Source: an uncultured Marmoricola sp. (GTDB lineage: Bacteria; Actinomycetota; Actinomycetes; Propionibacteriales; Nocardioidaceae). Taken from it: 13,709 nt of DNA. The DNA lies in the NCBI GenBank assembly GCA_937868455.1, contig CALMMO010000358.1:1-13709 (forward strand). The letters are read 5' to 3'. Shown one piece after another: positions 6,890 to 13,675 of the stretch. Numbering within the stretch: the stretch's first letter is position 1; every line of letters starts with the position of its first letter. The position numbers were made by a program, and so were the translations under genes. The notes beneath the pieces are model-generated. The model was not told where the DNA came from and made no database searches. It saw only the letters and a list, made by a program, of their open reading frames with translations.

Positions 6890-7010
6890 TGTTAGGTTTC
6901 TCCAGGTGAGGCAATTGCCTCACAAGTGAGCCTGGGGGAAGCCGGTCCAAGTCCGGCACTGTCCCGCAGCCGTAGGTCACCCAACGTGACAAGTCGGAAT
7001 GCCCAGCACT
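6890..7010 (+). promoter_or_regulatory. Cobalamin riboswitch aptamer
   Basis: The conserved B12-aptamer core is present. GGGGGAA (6934-6940) is followed by the P4 stem GCCGG-TCCAAGT-CCGGC (6941-6957), then CACTGTCCCGCAGCCGTAGG, a GTCAC-CCAAC-GTGAC stem (6976-6990) and the closing AGTCGGAATGCCC. Upstream, CCAGG (6902-6906) pairs with CCTGG (6931-6935). The exact 5' end and P1 pairing are uncertain. It lies directly ahead of five exported-protein and ECF genes and should lower their expression when adenosylcobalamin is plentiful. Confidence 0.93.
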
Positions 7011-7049
7011 CACAGCGGCTCCATTTCACCGTCGAGGTCAACGGGACGG

Positions 7050-7098
7050 GGCCCGGGTGTTGGGCCTGGGTGTCGTCACGAACCGCACCCTAGGAAGG
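7050..7098 (+). promoter_or_regulatory. Riboswitch expression platform with alternative hairpins and Shine-Dalgarno
   Basis: A strong SD, AGGAAGG (7092-7098), sits 7 nt before the TTG start at 7106. CCTGGGTG (7065-7072) can pair with CACCC-(T)-AGG (7086-7094), burying the first half of that SD. A competing hairpin, GGCCC (7050-7054) with GGGCC (7062-7066), shares bases 7065-7066 and is mutually exclusive with it. No U-tract follows, so control of translation initiation is more likely than termination. The pairings are read by eye, not folded. Confidence 0.55.
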
Positions 7099-7105
7099 CA
7101 CCACC

Positions 7106-8164
7106 TTGCGTATTACCACTTCAATTGCCGCCATTGTTGGCGCGCTCACTCTCACCCTGGCGGGTCCAGCCGCCTTTGCAGGCTCAGAAGACTGGACCGG
7201 CAGCGCGCTGGCCGCTCAACTGGCCGACGGCGGCCACCACTACTCCGTCGACTACGGCGGCACGTTGTACGCCGACTACGGCCTCACCCTTGACGGGGTG
7301 CTGGCCCTGGACGCCACTGGCGTTGCGAAGGCCGAAGGCAACTTGGCCGCTGACTACGTGCGCGACCACCTTGCTGACTACGTCGGCTACTCCCCAGACG
7401 CCTACGCCGGAGCCACCGCCAAGGGGCTGGTTGTCTCGCGTGCGCAGGGTCATGGAAACACCGTCGCGGACGTGAACTTGTTGACCCAGCTCCAAGGTCT
7501 TGAAACTTCCTCTGGTCGCTTCAGCGACAAGAGTTCATGGGGTGACTACTCCAACACGTTCTCGCAGTCGTTCGCACTGATCGCGCTGAAGAAGGCTGGC
7601 GTCGCCCAGTCGAAGAATTCAATCGGTTTCCTCAAACTGCAGCAGTGCCCCAACGGCGGCTTCCGCGAGCAAGAGGCCGACACTGCTTGTTCAGACAACA
7701 CCAAGGCTGACCCAGACGCGACCGCGATCGCGATCCAGGGCCTAGCTGCCACGCCGAGCAACGCCGACCGCTCCGCTCGTATCTCCAAAGCCGCGAAGTA
7801 CCTGATCAGCCTGCAAAACAGCGGTGGCGGTGTGAAGGGCGGCCCTGGTGAGATCCCGAACGCCAACACCACAGGCCTGGCTGCACTGAGCCTCTACACC
7901 GCTGGCAAGTACACCGCGGCAGCCAAGGCTCGCCGCTTCTTGACGGTCACTCGCTTCGGCTGCGGCTTCCCGGCGCCCATGCGCGGTCTGATCGCCTACG
8001 ACAAGGCACGCTATGCCGAGGCCAAGAGCCAAGGTGCCGCGGCCGTGGCCACTGACCAAGACCGTCGCGCTTCCACTCAGGCCGCGCTCGGACTGGCCAA
8101 GATTGCGATCTTCCGCATCAGCAACGCCAACGCTGTTGCTGGGATGCCTAAGCAATCGTGCTGA
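7106..8164 (+). CDS. Secreted alpha/alpha-toroid protein, putative cobalamin-capture alpha subunit
   Basis: The protein has 352 residues and starts at a TTG with AGGAAGG 7 nt upstream. A Sec signal peptide ends near AFA-GS (residue 25), with no lipobox Cys. The mature chain shows prenyltransferase/squalene-oxidase-like repeats that pack helices into a toroid: [16 protein letters not shown] (57-72), [16 protein letters not shown]...[12 protein letters not shown] (150-186), [14 protein letters not shown]...[15 protein letters not shown] (202-246), [18 protein letters not shown] (252-269) and [13 protein letters not shown] (321-333). There are four Cys (181, 195, 286, 352). The fold is shared by the N-terminal domain of animal intrinsic factor and transcobalamin. 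Placement right after a B12 riboswitch and before an ECF cobalamin importer argues for cobalamin binding outside the membrane. No enzymatic motif is seen. Function is inferred; the fold call is fairly safe. Confidence 0.8.
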   Translation: MRITTSIAAIVGALTLTLAGPAAFAGSEDWTGSALAAQLADGGHHYSVDYGGTLYADYGLTLDGVLALDATGVAKAEGNLAADYVRDHLADYVGYSPDAYAGATAKGLVVSRAQGHGNTVADVNLLTQLQGLETSSGRFSDKSSWGDYSNTFSQSFALIALKKAGVAQSKNSIGFLKLQQCPNGGFREQEADTACSDNTKADPDATAIAIQGLAATPSNADRSARISKAAKYLISLQNSGGGVKGGPGEIPNANTTGLAALSLYTAGKYTAAAKARRFLTVTRFGCGFPAPMRGLIAYDKARYAEAKSQGAAAVATDQDRRASTQAALGLAKIAIFRISNANAVAGMPKQSC

Positions 8165-8874
8165 CTCGTTTCGCAGCACTAGCACTGCTTGCTGCCCTGC
8201 TGACGCCGGTAACCCCGGCGTCAGCAGGTGCATGTGCTGGCGTCACCGTGGTCGTGCAGTTCCCTAGTGGTTCGATCAACACGGGGTGTGCATCTGGTGA
8301 TCCCAGTTCAGGGTTGGCCGCTTTGAAGGGCGCTGGCTTCAATTACACCTTTGCCCAAGGTCAGCCTGGATTTGTGTGCACCATCGACGGCGCCCCAGGT
8401 GACCTCGACTGCATGAAACCCAATTACTGGGCCTACTTCCACGCCCAACCGGGCGGCTCGTGGAAGTACTCCAGTGTGGGTGCCGGCAGCTACAACCCTG
8501 CCCCGGGCTCAGTCGAAGGCTGGCGCTTTGGTGGTGGAGCGGCTCCGGCCATGGCTCCTCCGGGCGAGTCGACCCCGACCCCCAAACCAACCCCGAAGCC
8601 GAAGCCGACTCCCAAGCCGAAGCCGACGCCCACGCTGACACCTTCGCCGACGGCCTCGGCCGCGCCAACAGCCAAGCCGAAACCAAAGCCGAAGCCGACG
8701 CCGACGCTGTCTGCCACGCCTACGCCAACTCCCACCGTGCAGGCCGCGCCCCCTGCCTCACCAATCGAGCAACCCACCCCAGCCGGCTCCGGCAAGCTGT
8801 GGGCAGCCGGCGGGGCAACGCTCGCACTTCTGGGCTTTGCGGGCTTGATCTGGCGTCGTCGCAGGGAGCAGTAG
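8158..8874 (+). CDS. Secreted DUF4430-like protein with Pro/Lys/Thr stalk and C-terminal anchor, putative beta subunit
   Basis: The protein has 238 residues and a GTG start overlapping the toroid gene by 7 nt. A signal peptide ends near ASA-GA (residue 23). Residues about 27-125 form a compact domain: [67 protein letters not shown], then VEGWRFGG. This pattern resembles DUF4430 and the beta domain of transcobalamin. Four Cys (26, 44, 74, 85) suggest two disulfides. A stalk of about 60 residues of Pro-Thr-Lys repeats follows, then a hydrophobic helix (214-231) and an RRRREQ tail, with no LPXTG motif, so it is likely a membrane-anchored surface protein reaching through the wall. Its overlap with the toroid gene implies 1:1 production. 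The cobalamin role is inferred from context and domain resemblance. Confidence 0.8.
   Translation: MLTRFAALALLAALLTPVTPASAGACAGVTVVVQFPSGSINTGCASGDPSSGLAALKGAGFNYTFAQGQPGFVCTIDGAPGDLDCMKPNYWAYFHAQPGGSWKYSSVGAGSYNPAPGSVEGWRFGGGAAPAMAPPGESTPTPKPTPKPKPTPKPKPTPTLTPSPTASAAPTAKPKPKPKPTPTLSATPTPTPTVQAAPPASPIEQPTPAGSGKLWAAGGATLALLGFAGLIWRRRREQ
8572..8754 (+). repeat. Low-complexity repeat encoding the Pro/Thr/Lys stalk
   Basis: Imperfect repeats of units such as CCGAAGCCGAC and CCCAAGCCGAAG encode about 60 residues dominated by PTPKP and KPKPTP. It falls between the DUF4430-like domain and the transmembrane anchor. Such tracts often vary in length between strains through slippage. Confidence 0.85.
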
Positions 8875-8881
8875 CCCCACG

Positions 8882-9946
8882 ATGCGCACGGTGCACCCCA
8901 TGGCCTGGTGGGGCTGGGCGATCGGGCTCGCGATCTCAGCGAGCCTGACGACCAACCCCGCCCTCTTGGGGCTGCTGGCTGCTGTGATCTCGATCGTGGT
9001 CGCCGCGCATCACACCAACACAGTGTGGGGACGCTCGTTCAAGCTCTATGTCTGGTTAGGCGCGTTAGTCATCGTGATGCGAGTGATCTTTCATCTCCTC
9101 ATCGGTTTGAAGTACGGCGACATCACGTTGTTCTGGCTACCAACCGTGGCTCTGCCCACGTGGGCTGCAGGCATCCAAGTCGGGGGAACGGTTTACCTCG
9201 AGGGTCTGCTCAACGCGGTGCTGTTGGGGCTTCGGCTCGCCGTACTCATCCTGGCGGTGGGCGCGGCCAATGCGTTGGCTAACCCCAAGCGTCTGTTGAG
9301 GGCGTTCCCGAGGGCCTTGCACGAGATCGGCACCGCCGTCGTGGTCGCCATCAGTGTCGCGCCCCAGTTGGCCGAATCGGTGCAACGGGTGATGCGGGCA
9401 CGGCAATTGCGTGGTGATGCTGCCCGCGGGCTCAAGGTGCTGCCCAAGGTGGCGATCCCGGTGCTGCAAGACACGTTGGATCGTTCGCTGATGCTGGCTT
9501 CGGCGATGGAGAGTCGAGGCTATGGCGGGCACCACGGGGTCGCTCGACCGAGGTGGGTCGCGGTGTTGACGTTGGGGGGCTTGCTCCTGACGGCATGGGG
9601 GCTCTTCGGGCTGCTGAACCCCGGGCAGGCCACCTGGTGGACCGGCAGCGGCGTGCTCGTCGCAGGGGTGCTTGCCTCGGTGATCGGGCTCGTGGGCGGT
9701 GGCAAGTCGGTGCGGGTTTCGACCTACCGCCCTGATCGCTGGGGGCCAATTGACGCCCTCATCGTGGGTTGTGCCGTGGTGACTGCGGTGGCGATGATGT
9801 GGACCAGAGCCGGCGATCCAGCATCGCTGACTCAGCCCCTGCAGCCGTTGGGGTGGCCCGCAGTGGGCCTGCCAGTCTTGCTGGGGATTTTGGTGGCCGC
9901 CTTGCCAGCCGCGATTCCTCCTGCCCCGAAAGCGAAGGCGCCATGA
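8882..9946 (+). CDS. cbrV: ECF transporter T component (EcfT), predicted cobalamin importer CbrV
   Basis: The protein has 354 residues with several transmembrane segments: about 8-42, 54-77, 110-130, 150-163, 225-275 and 290-345. The two cytoplasmic coupling motifs of EcfT are visible as MRARQLRG (171-178) and AMESRGYGG (208-216), which dock onto the ATPase Q-helices. The ATG at 8882 lies 7 nt after the upstream stop. Its SD is poor (GGGAG is 13 nt away), so translation is probably coupled; in-frame GTG at 8891 and ATG at 8900 are alternatives. The stop overlaps the ATPase start as ATGA. The symbol follows the naming I recall for the actinobacterial predicted cobalamin ECF system. T component is certain; cobalamin specificity comes from the riboswitch and the S component. 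Confidence 0.88.
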   Translation: MRTVHPMAWWGWAIGLAISASLTTNPALLGLLAAVISIVVAAHHTNTVWGRSFKLYVWLGALVIVMRVIFHLLIGLKYGDITLFWLPTVALPTWAAGIQVGGTVYLEGLLNAVLLGLRLAVLILAVGAANALANPKRLLRAFPRALHEIGTAVVVAISVAPQLAESVQRVMRARQLRGDAARGLKVLPKVAIPVLQDTLDRSLMLASAMESRGYGGHHGVARPRWVAVLTLGGLLLTAWGLFGLLNPGQATWWTGSGVLVAGVLASVIGLVGGGKSVRVSTYRPDRWGPIDALIVGCAVVTAVAMMWTRAGDPASLTQPLQPLGWPAVGLPVLLGILVAALPAAIPPAPKAKAP

Positions 9947-11517
9947 GCCACGCAGTGGAGTTCGAGCGAGTCAGTGTTGCCTACGGCGATGACGACGCCG
10001 TCCTACGCGATGTCACCTTCAGCATCGACCAAGGCGAGCTCGCGCTCGTGGTTGGGCGCACGGGCAGCGGCAAGAGCACGTTGCTAGGAGCGATCAACGG
10101 TGTGGTGCCGCACTTCACCGGAGGACGTCTGGAGGGTCGCGTCACGGTCAGTGGTCTCGACACGGCCACTCATCGTCCTCGCGAACTCGCCACTGTGGTC
10201 GGCGTGGTGGGCCAGGATCCCTTGGCGGGATTTGTCACTGACACAGTCGAGGAAGAGTTGGCCTATGGCATGGAGCAGTTGGGTTTGCCTGGCGACACCA
10301 TGCGGCGCAGGGTTGAAGAGATCCTCGACGTACTCGGCATTGCTGATCTGCGCGATCGACCACTGCGTGAACTCTCCGGTGGGCAGCAGCAGCGGGTCGC
10401 GATTGGCTCGGTGCTCACACCGCATCCCAGCGTTCTCGTGCTCGATGAACCGACCTCTGCCCTCGACCCGACGGGCGCCGAAGAGGTGCTGGCCACCATC
10501 ACCCGGTTGGTCCATGACCTAGGCGTGACCGTGATTGTCGCCGAGCACCGCATCGAGCGGGTGTTGCAGTACGCCGACCAGGTCATCCATCTAGACCAAG
10601 GTCGAGTCACAGTGGGGTCCCCGGCCGAGGTGATGGTCGACTCCACGGTCGCGCCGCCCGTGATTGAACTGGGCCGAGCGTTCGGCTGGCAACCGTTGCC
10701 GCTCAACGTTCGCGATGCGAAGCGTCAGGCTCGTGGCCTGCATCTGGACGCTCGCCCAGCCTCAAGCTCACCGAACGGAGACGTCGCCTTGCGTGCGACC
10801 AACCTCAGCGTTCGTTATGGCGCGCTGACGGCGGTCGACTCCGTTGACTTGGAACTGCAGCGTGGATCGGTCACTGCGCTGATGGGGCGCAACGGCTCAG
10901 GCAAGTCCTCGCTGCTGTGGGCCTTGCAGGGCAGTGGCCCCCGCTCGCGAGGTGCCGTCACTGTGGATGGCCTTGACCCCCACGACCTGCCTGTTGCGCA
11001 GCGCCGGGGGCTTGTGGGGTTGGTGCCCCAAACTCCAGGCGACTTGCTTTACCTACCCACGGTCGCCCAAGAGTGCACCGTCTCAGACACCGAAGCGGGA
11101 GTCGCGCCGGGCACGACACGGAGTCTGCTCGACACCTTGGTGCCGGCGGTCAGCGATGACTCCCATCCTCGTGATCTCTCGGAGGGACAGCGGCTAGCGC
11201 TAGTTCTGGCGATCCAACTGGCTACTTCGCCGCAGGTGCTGCTGCTTGATGAACCCACCCGTGGGCTGGACTACACCGCGAAGGCTGCCTTGGTGAGGCA
11301 ACTCAAGCGGCTCACCACGACCGCAGTGTTGCTCTCGACTCACGATGTCGAATTTGTGGCCTTAGTGGCCGATCGGGTGGCCATCATGGCCCAAGGGGAG
11401 ATCGTTGAGTCAGGTCCCACGCGTGAGGTGGTGGTCTCATCTCCGGCCTACGCACCCCAAGTCGCCAAGATCCTGGGTCATGGCTATCTGAGCGTCGCCG
11501 AGGCCACCGGTGACTAG
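9943..11517 (+). CDS. cbrU: Duplicated ECF ATPase (EcfA-EcfA' fusion), predicted cobalamin importer CbrU
   Basis: The protein has 524 residues and two ABC nucleotide-binding domains in one chain. Domain 1 has Walker A GRTGSGKST (38-46), Q-loop Q91, signature LSGGQQQR (144-151), Walker B VLVLDEPTSALDP with E169, and switch H202. Domain 2 has Walker A GRNGSGKSS (315-323), Q-loop Q363, a variant signature LSEGQR (412-417), Walker B VLLLDEPTRGLD with E437, and switch H467. A Ser/Ala/Arg-rich linker lies near 255-280. The ATG at 9943 overlaps the EcfT stop by 4 nt; longer in-frame starts lie inside EcfT. It energises uptake together with EcfT and the S component. All hydrolysis residues look intact in both halves. 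Confidence 0.92.
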   Translation: MSHAVEFERVSVAYGDDDAVLRDVTFSIDQGELALVVGRTGSGKSTLLGAINGVVPHFTGGRLEGRVTVSGLDTATHRPRELATVVGVVGQDPLAGFVTDTVEEELAYGMEQLGLPGDTMRRRVEEILDVLGIADLRDRPLRELSGGQQQRVAIGSVLTPHPSVLVLDEPTSALDPTGAEEVLATITRLVHDLGVTVIVAEHRIERVLQYADQVIHLDQGRVTVGSPAEVMVDSTVAPPVIELGRAFGWQPLPLNVRDAKRQARGLHLDARPASSSPNGDVALRATNLSVRYGALTAVDSVDLELQRGSVTALMGRNGSGKSSLLWALQGSGPRSRGAVTVDGLDPHDLPVAQRRGLVGLVPQTPGDLLYLPTVAQECTVSDTEAGVAPGTTRSLLDTLVPAVSDDSHPRDLSEGQRLALVLAIQLATSPQVLLLDEPTRGLDYTAKAALVRQLKRLTTTAVLLSTHDVEFVALVADRVAIMAQGEIVESGPTREVVVSSPAYAPQVAKILGHGYLSVAEATGD

Positions 11518-12310
11518 CGCGGTGCGGTTGCGACCGCGATCAACCCTCGCACTCGCGCTGGCCTCGCTCAGTGGGGTGCTCGCTTTCGGGTGGCCCCTGC
11601 TGGCCTCGGCCCAATCGGAGCTCGGGGAGGACGGCATGGCTCCGCTTGTCTTCGCTGCCTTTTTGCCGTTGGTGTTGGCCGTGGTGCTCTTTGAGATTTC
11701 TGAGGGCGGGCTTGACCCCAAAGCTGTCGCAATGTTGGGCGTGCTCTCCGCCGTCGGTGCTGCCTTGCGCCCCCTCGGGGCGGGCACTGCTGGGTTCGAG
11801 ACAGTCTTCTTCTTGCTGGTGCTGGCGGGCCGAGTCTTCGGGCCTGGGTTTGGTTTCGTGCTTGGTGCCGTCACCCTCTTCGCCTCGGCACTGATCACGG
11901 GCGGTGTCGGACCGTGGTTGCCGTACCAAATGCTCGGATCAGCCTGGGTGGGGTTAGGCGCTGGGATGCTGCCCAGACTTCGGGGTCGTTGGGAGATTGG
12001 CTTATTGGCGGCGTACGGCGCCTTTGCCGGTCTGGCCTACGGACTAGCAATGAACCTGTCGTTTTGGCCCTATGCGATCGGCCCCCAGACCGAATTGAGC
12101 TACATCGCTGGCGCGCCCATATTGGAGAACCTGCATCGGTTCTTGATCTTTAGCTTCACCACCTCACTGGGCTGGGACATTGGTCGAGCGATCACCAACG
12201 TGGTGCTCATCGTTCTAGTGGGGCCTGCAGTGTTGGCCACGCTGCGCCGGGCAGCTCGTCGAGCTGTCTTTGATCGGCCGGTGGTCGCCACAGCGCATAA
12301 CCCCAGCTAA
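11510..12310 (+). CDS. cbrT: ECF transporter S component, predicted cobalamin-binding CbrT
   Basis: The protein has 266 residues and is very hydrophobic, with about six membrane segments (12-33, 43-62, 72-90, 97-130, 162-190 and 206-243). It ends in a basic RRAARRAVFD tail. I chose the GTG at 11510: GAGG lies 6 nt upstream and the start overlaps the ATPase stop by 8 nt. An in-frame GTG at 11522 is a close alternative. Distinct blocks include EISEGGLDPKAVAMLGVLSAVGAALRPLG, GPGFGFVLG, GGVGPWLPYQML and TSLGWDIGRAITN, which I recognise as the S component paired with duplicated ATPases in actinobacterial cobalamin-regulated loci. It would bind the ligand from outside and topple to release it. Direct proof of cobalamin binding is not available from sequence. 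Confidence 0.85.
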   Translation: MTSAVRLRPRSTLALALASLSGVLAFGWPLLASAQSELGEDGMAPLVFAAFLPLVLAVVLFEISEGGLDPKAVAMLGVLSAVGAALRPLGAGTAGFETVFFLLVLAGRVFGPGFGFVLGAVTLFASALITGGVGPWLPYQMLGSAWVGLGAGMLPRLRGRWEIGLLAAYGAFAGLAYGLAMNLSFWPYAIGPQTELSYIAGAPILENLHRFLIFSFTTSLGWDIGRAITNVVLIVLVGPAVLATLRRAARRAVFDRPVVATAHNPS

Positions 12311-12313
12311 CGT
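12308..12313 (+). promoter_or_regulatory. Possible -10 box for leaderless transcription of the enoyl-CoA hydratase gene
   Basis: TAACGT fits the actinobacterial TANNNT pattern. It ends 7 nt before the ATG at 12321, which has no Shine-Dalgarno; that geometry is typical of leaderless starts. It coincides with the cbrT stop codon. No -35 is evident, and read-through from the B12 operon is an alternative. Confidence 0.3.
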
Positions 12314-12320
12314 CGCTTGC

Positions 12321-13091
12321 ATGAGCGATTTTGTGGTGTCGCATGACCAAGGAGTGCTCACGCTCCAGTTCAACTCTCCTCAGACACTGAACGCCATGAC
12401 TCCGACCATGGTCGAGGCGTGCACCCACGAACTTGAGGAAGCAGTCGGCCGCGACGACGTGCGGGTTGTCGTGATCACCGGCAGCGAGGGCGCATTCAGC
12501 GCGGGCGCGGCGTTGGTGGGGGAGAACCCCATCGAACACTTCGACGTCACTGCCATGGACCGGGCCAATCGGCTCATTCGAGCGGTTCTTCGCCTAGACA
12601 AGCCCGTGCTGGCTGGGGTCAATGGCATTGCGGCCGGCGTGGGCTGCTCACTGGCCATCGCATGCGATCTTCAGATCGCTCGGGAGTCGGCGATGTTCTT
12701 GTTGGCCTTTGGTCGCATTGGGCTCACCTGTGATGGCGGCACCTCGGCCACACTTGCCGCCTCAGTGGGACGGGCCAAGGCAATGCGGATGGCGCTGCTA
12801 GCCGAACCCATGACTGCTCGCGAGGCGGCGAAGGCTGGTCTGATCAGCCACGTCGTGCCCGACGGGGAGTACGACGACGCCCTTGCCAAGCTCACTCATC
12901 GACTATCCCAGGGCGCTCCGTTAGCGTTCGCGGCCACCAAGAAACTCATTAACGCGACCTCGTTGGCCCAGGTCGACCAGGCTCTTGAACGCGAGCGCAG
13001 CGCCCAAAGTGCGTTGTTCTCAACCCACGACGCCGCCGAGGGCATGCAGGCCTTCGCCCAGAAGCGCCGACCGGTCTTTGAGGGTCGTTAG
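12321..13091 (+). CDS. Enoyl-CoA hydratase/isomerase family protein, PaaG-like
   Basis: The protein has 256 residues, full length for the crotonase family. The ATG at 12321 is chosen because family similarity begins at SDFVVSHDQGVLTLQFNSP; longer starts lie in cbrT. Oxyanion-hole segments are GSEGAFSAGAAL (54-65) and NGIAAGVGCSLAIACD (101-116). Both glutamates of classical hydratases are missing: the GGGCE position is S110 and the PEI position is R132 (FGRIG). The Asp of the following loop is kept (LTCDGG, D138). That combination resembles PaaG, the 1,2-epoxyphenylacetyl-CoA isomerase and delta3,delta2-enoyl-CoA isomerase, so isomerisation is more likely than hydration. It follows cbrT by 10 nt and its stop overlaps pncA tail to tail. 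The physiological substrate is unknown. Confidence 0.87.
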   Translation: MSDFVVSHDQGVLTLQFNSPQTLNAMTPTMVEACTHELEEAVGRDDVRVVVITGSEGAFSAGAALVGENPIEHFDVTAMDRANRLIRAVLRLDKPVLAGVNGIAAGVGCSLAIACDLQIARESAMFLLAFGRIGLTCDGGTSATLAASVGRAKAMRMALLAEPMTAREAAKAGLISHVVPDGEYDDALAKLTHRLSQGAPLAFAATKKLINATSLAQVDQALERERSAQSALFSTHDAAEGMQAFAQKRRPVFEGR

Positions 13092-13663
13092 CTGATGGTG
13101 ACCCCGGCTGCAGCGAAGTCGTCGAGTGCAGCAGCCGTGGTCTCAGGAGCAACCCCGGCGCTCAGACGTGAGATGAAGCGTGTCTCGAACCCGGCTGCCT
13201 TGGCATCTAGGGCCGTGGCACGCACGCAGTAGTCGGTGGCCAGTCCGCACACATCAACGCTGGTCACCTCGTGGCGGCGCAGCCACTGGGTGAGCCCTTC
13301 GCCGTCGGCAGTGGCACCCTCGAAGCCGGAGTAGGCCGCCTCATGGGCTCCCTTGAAGAACACCGCGTCGAAGGGTTGAGGATCAAGGTTGGGGTGGAAC
13401 GCCTCCCCGTCAGTGCCGACCTTGCAGTGCACTGGCCACGAGTTCGCGAAATCGGGTTGAGCCGCCCAGTGCTCGCCTGGGTCGAGGTGATGGTCTTTGG
13501 TGGCCACCACGACGTCGTACTCAGGGGCCGAAGGCCCACCCGTGCTCCACTCGTGCAACAACGCACCAATGTCTGCCGCAACTCGGGCTCCGCCCGTCAC
13601 GGGCAACGATCCACCTTCACAGAAATCGTTTTGAACATCGACCACGAGGAGCGCGCGTTTCAT
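13088..13663 (-). CDS. pncA: Nicotinamidase (pyrazinamidase)
   Basis: The protein has 191 residues, close to mycobacterial PncA in length and layout. The catalytic triad is D9 (VVDVQNDF), K104 (VFFKGAHEAAYSGFEG) and C146 (GLATDYCVRAT). Metal ligands are D57, H59 and H65 in ATKDHHLDPGEHW, plus H79 in WPVHC. The enzyme hydrolyses nicotinamide to nicotinate for NAD salvage through the Preiss-Handler route, and enzymes of this type also activate pyrazinamide. It starts at the ATG complementary to 13661-13663 with no good SD. Its stop overlaps the enoyl-CoA hydratase stop by 4 nt (TTAG). There is no obvious functional link to the neighbouring B12 genes. Confidence 0.95.
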   Translation of the reverse strand: MKRALLVVDVQNDFCEGGSLPVTGGARVAADIGALLHEWSTGGPSAPEYDVVVATKDHHLDPGEHWAAQPDFANSWPVHCKVGTDGEAFHPNLDPQPFDAVFFKGAHEAAYSGFEGATADGEGLTQWLRRHEVTSVDVCGLATDYCVRATALDAKAAGFETRFISRLSAGVAPETTAAALDDFAAAGVTIS

Positions 13664-13669
13664 GCCCCA

Positions 13670-13675
13670 AATCTA
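13670..13675 (-). promoter_or_regulatory. Possible -10 box for pncA
   Basis: The complement of these bases is TAGATT (TANNNT form), 6 nt before the pncA ATG. The mRNA would then begin at or next to the start codon, consistent with the lack of a Shine-Dalgarno. The -35 candidate, 17 nt further upstream, is poor. Confidence 0.35.

Noticed and set aside
6906..6923. An intrinsic terminator for DUF1697.
   Set aside because: The stem is GC-rich but no T-run follows on the plus strand, and the element fits the riboswitch 5' arm better.
8490..8795. A minus-strand open frame encoding [13 protein letters not shown] repeats.
   Set aside because: It is the reverse complement of the Pro/Lys/Thr stalk repeat and has no start signal or context of its own.
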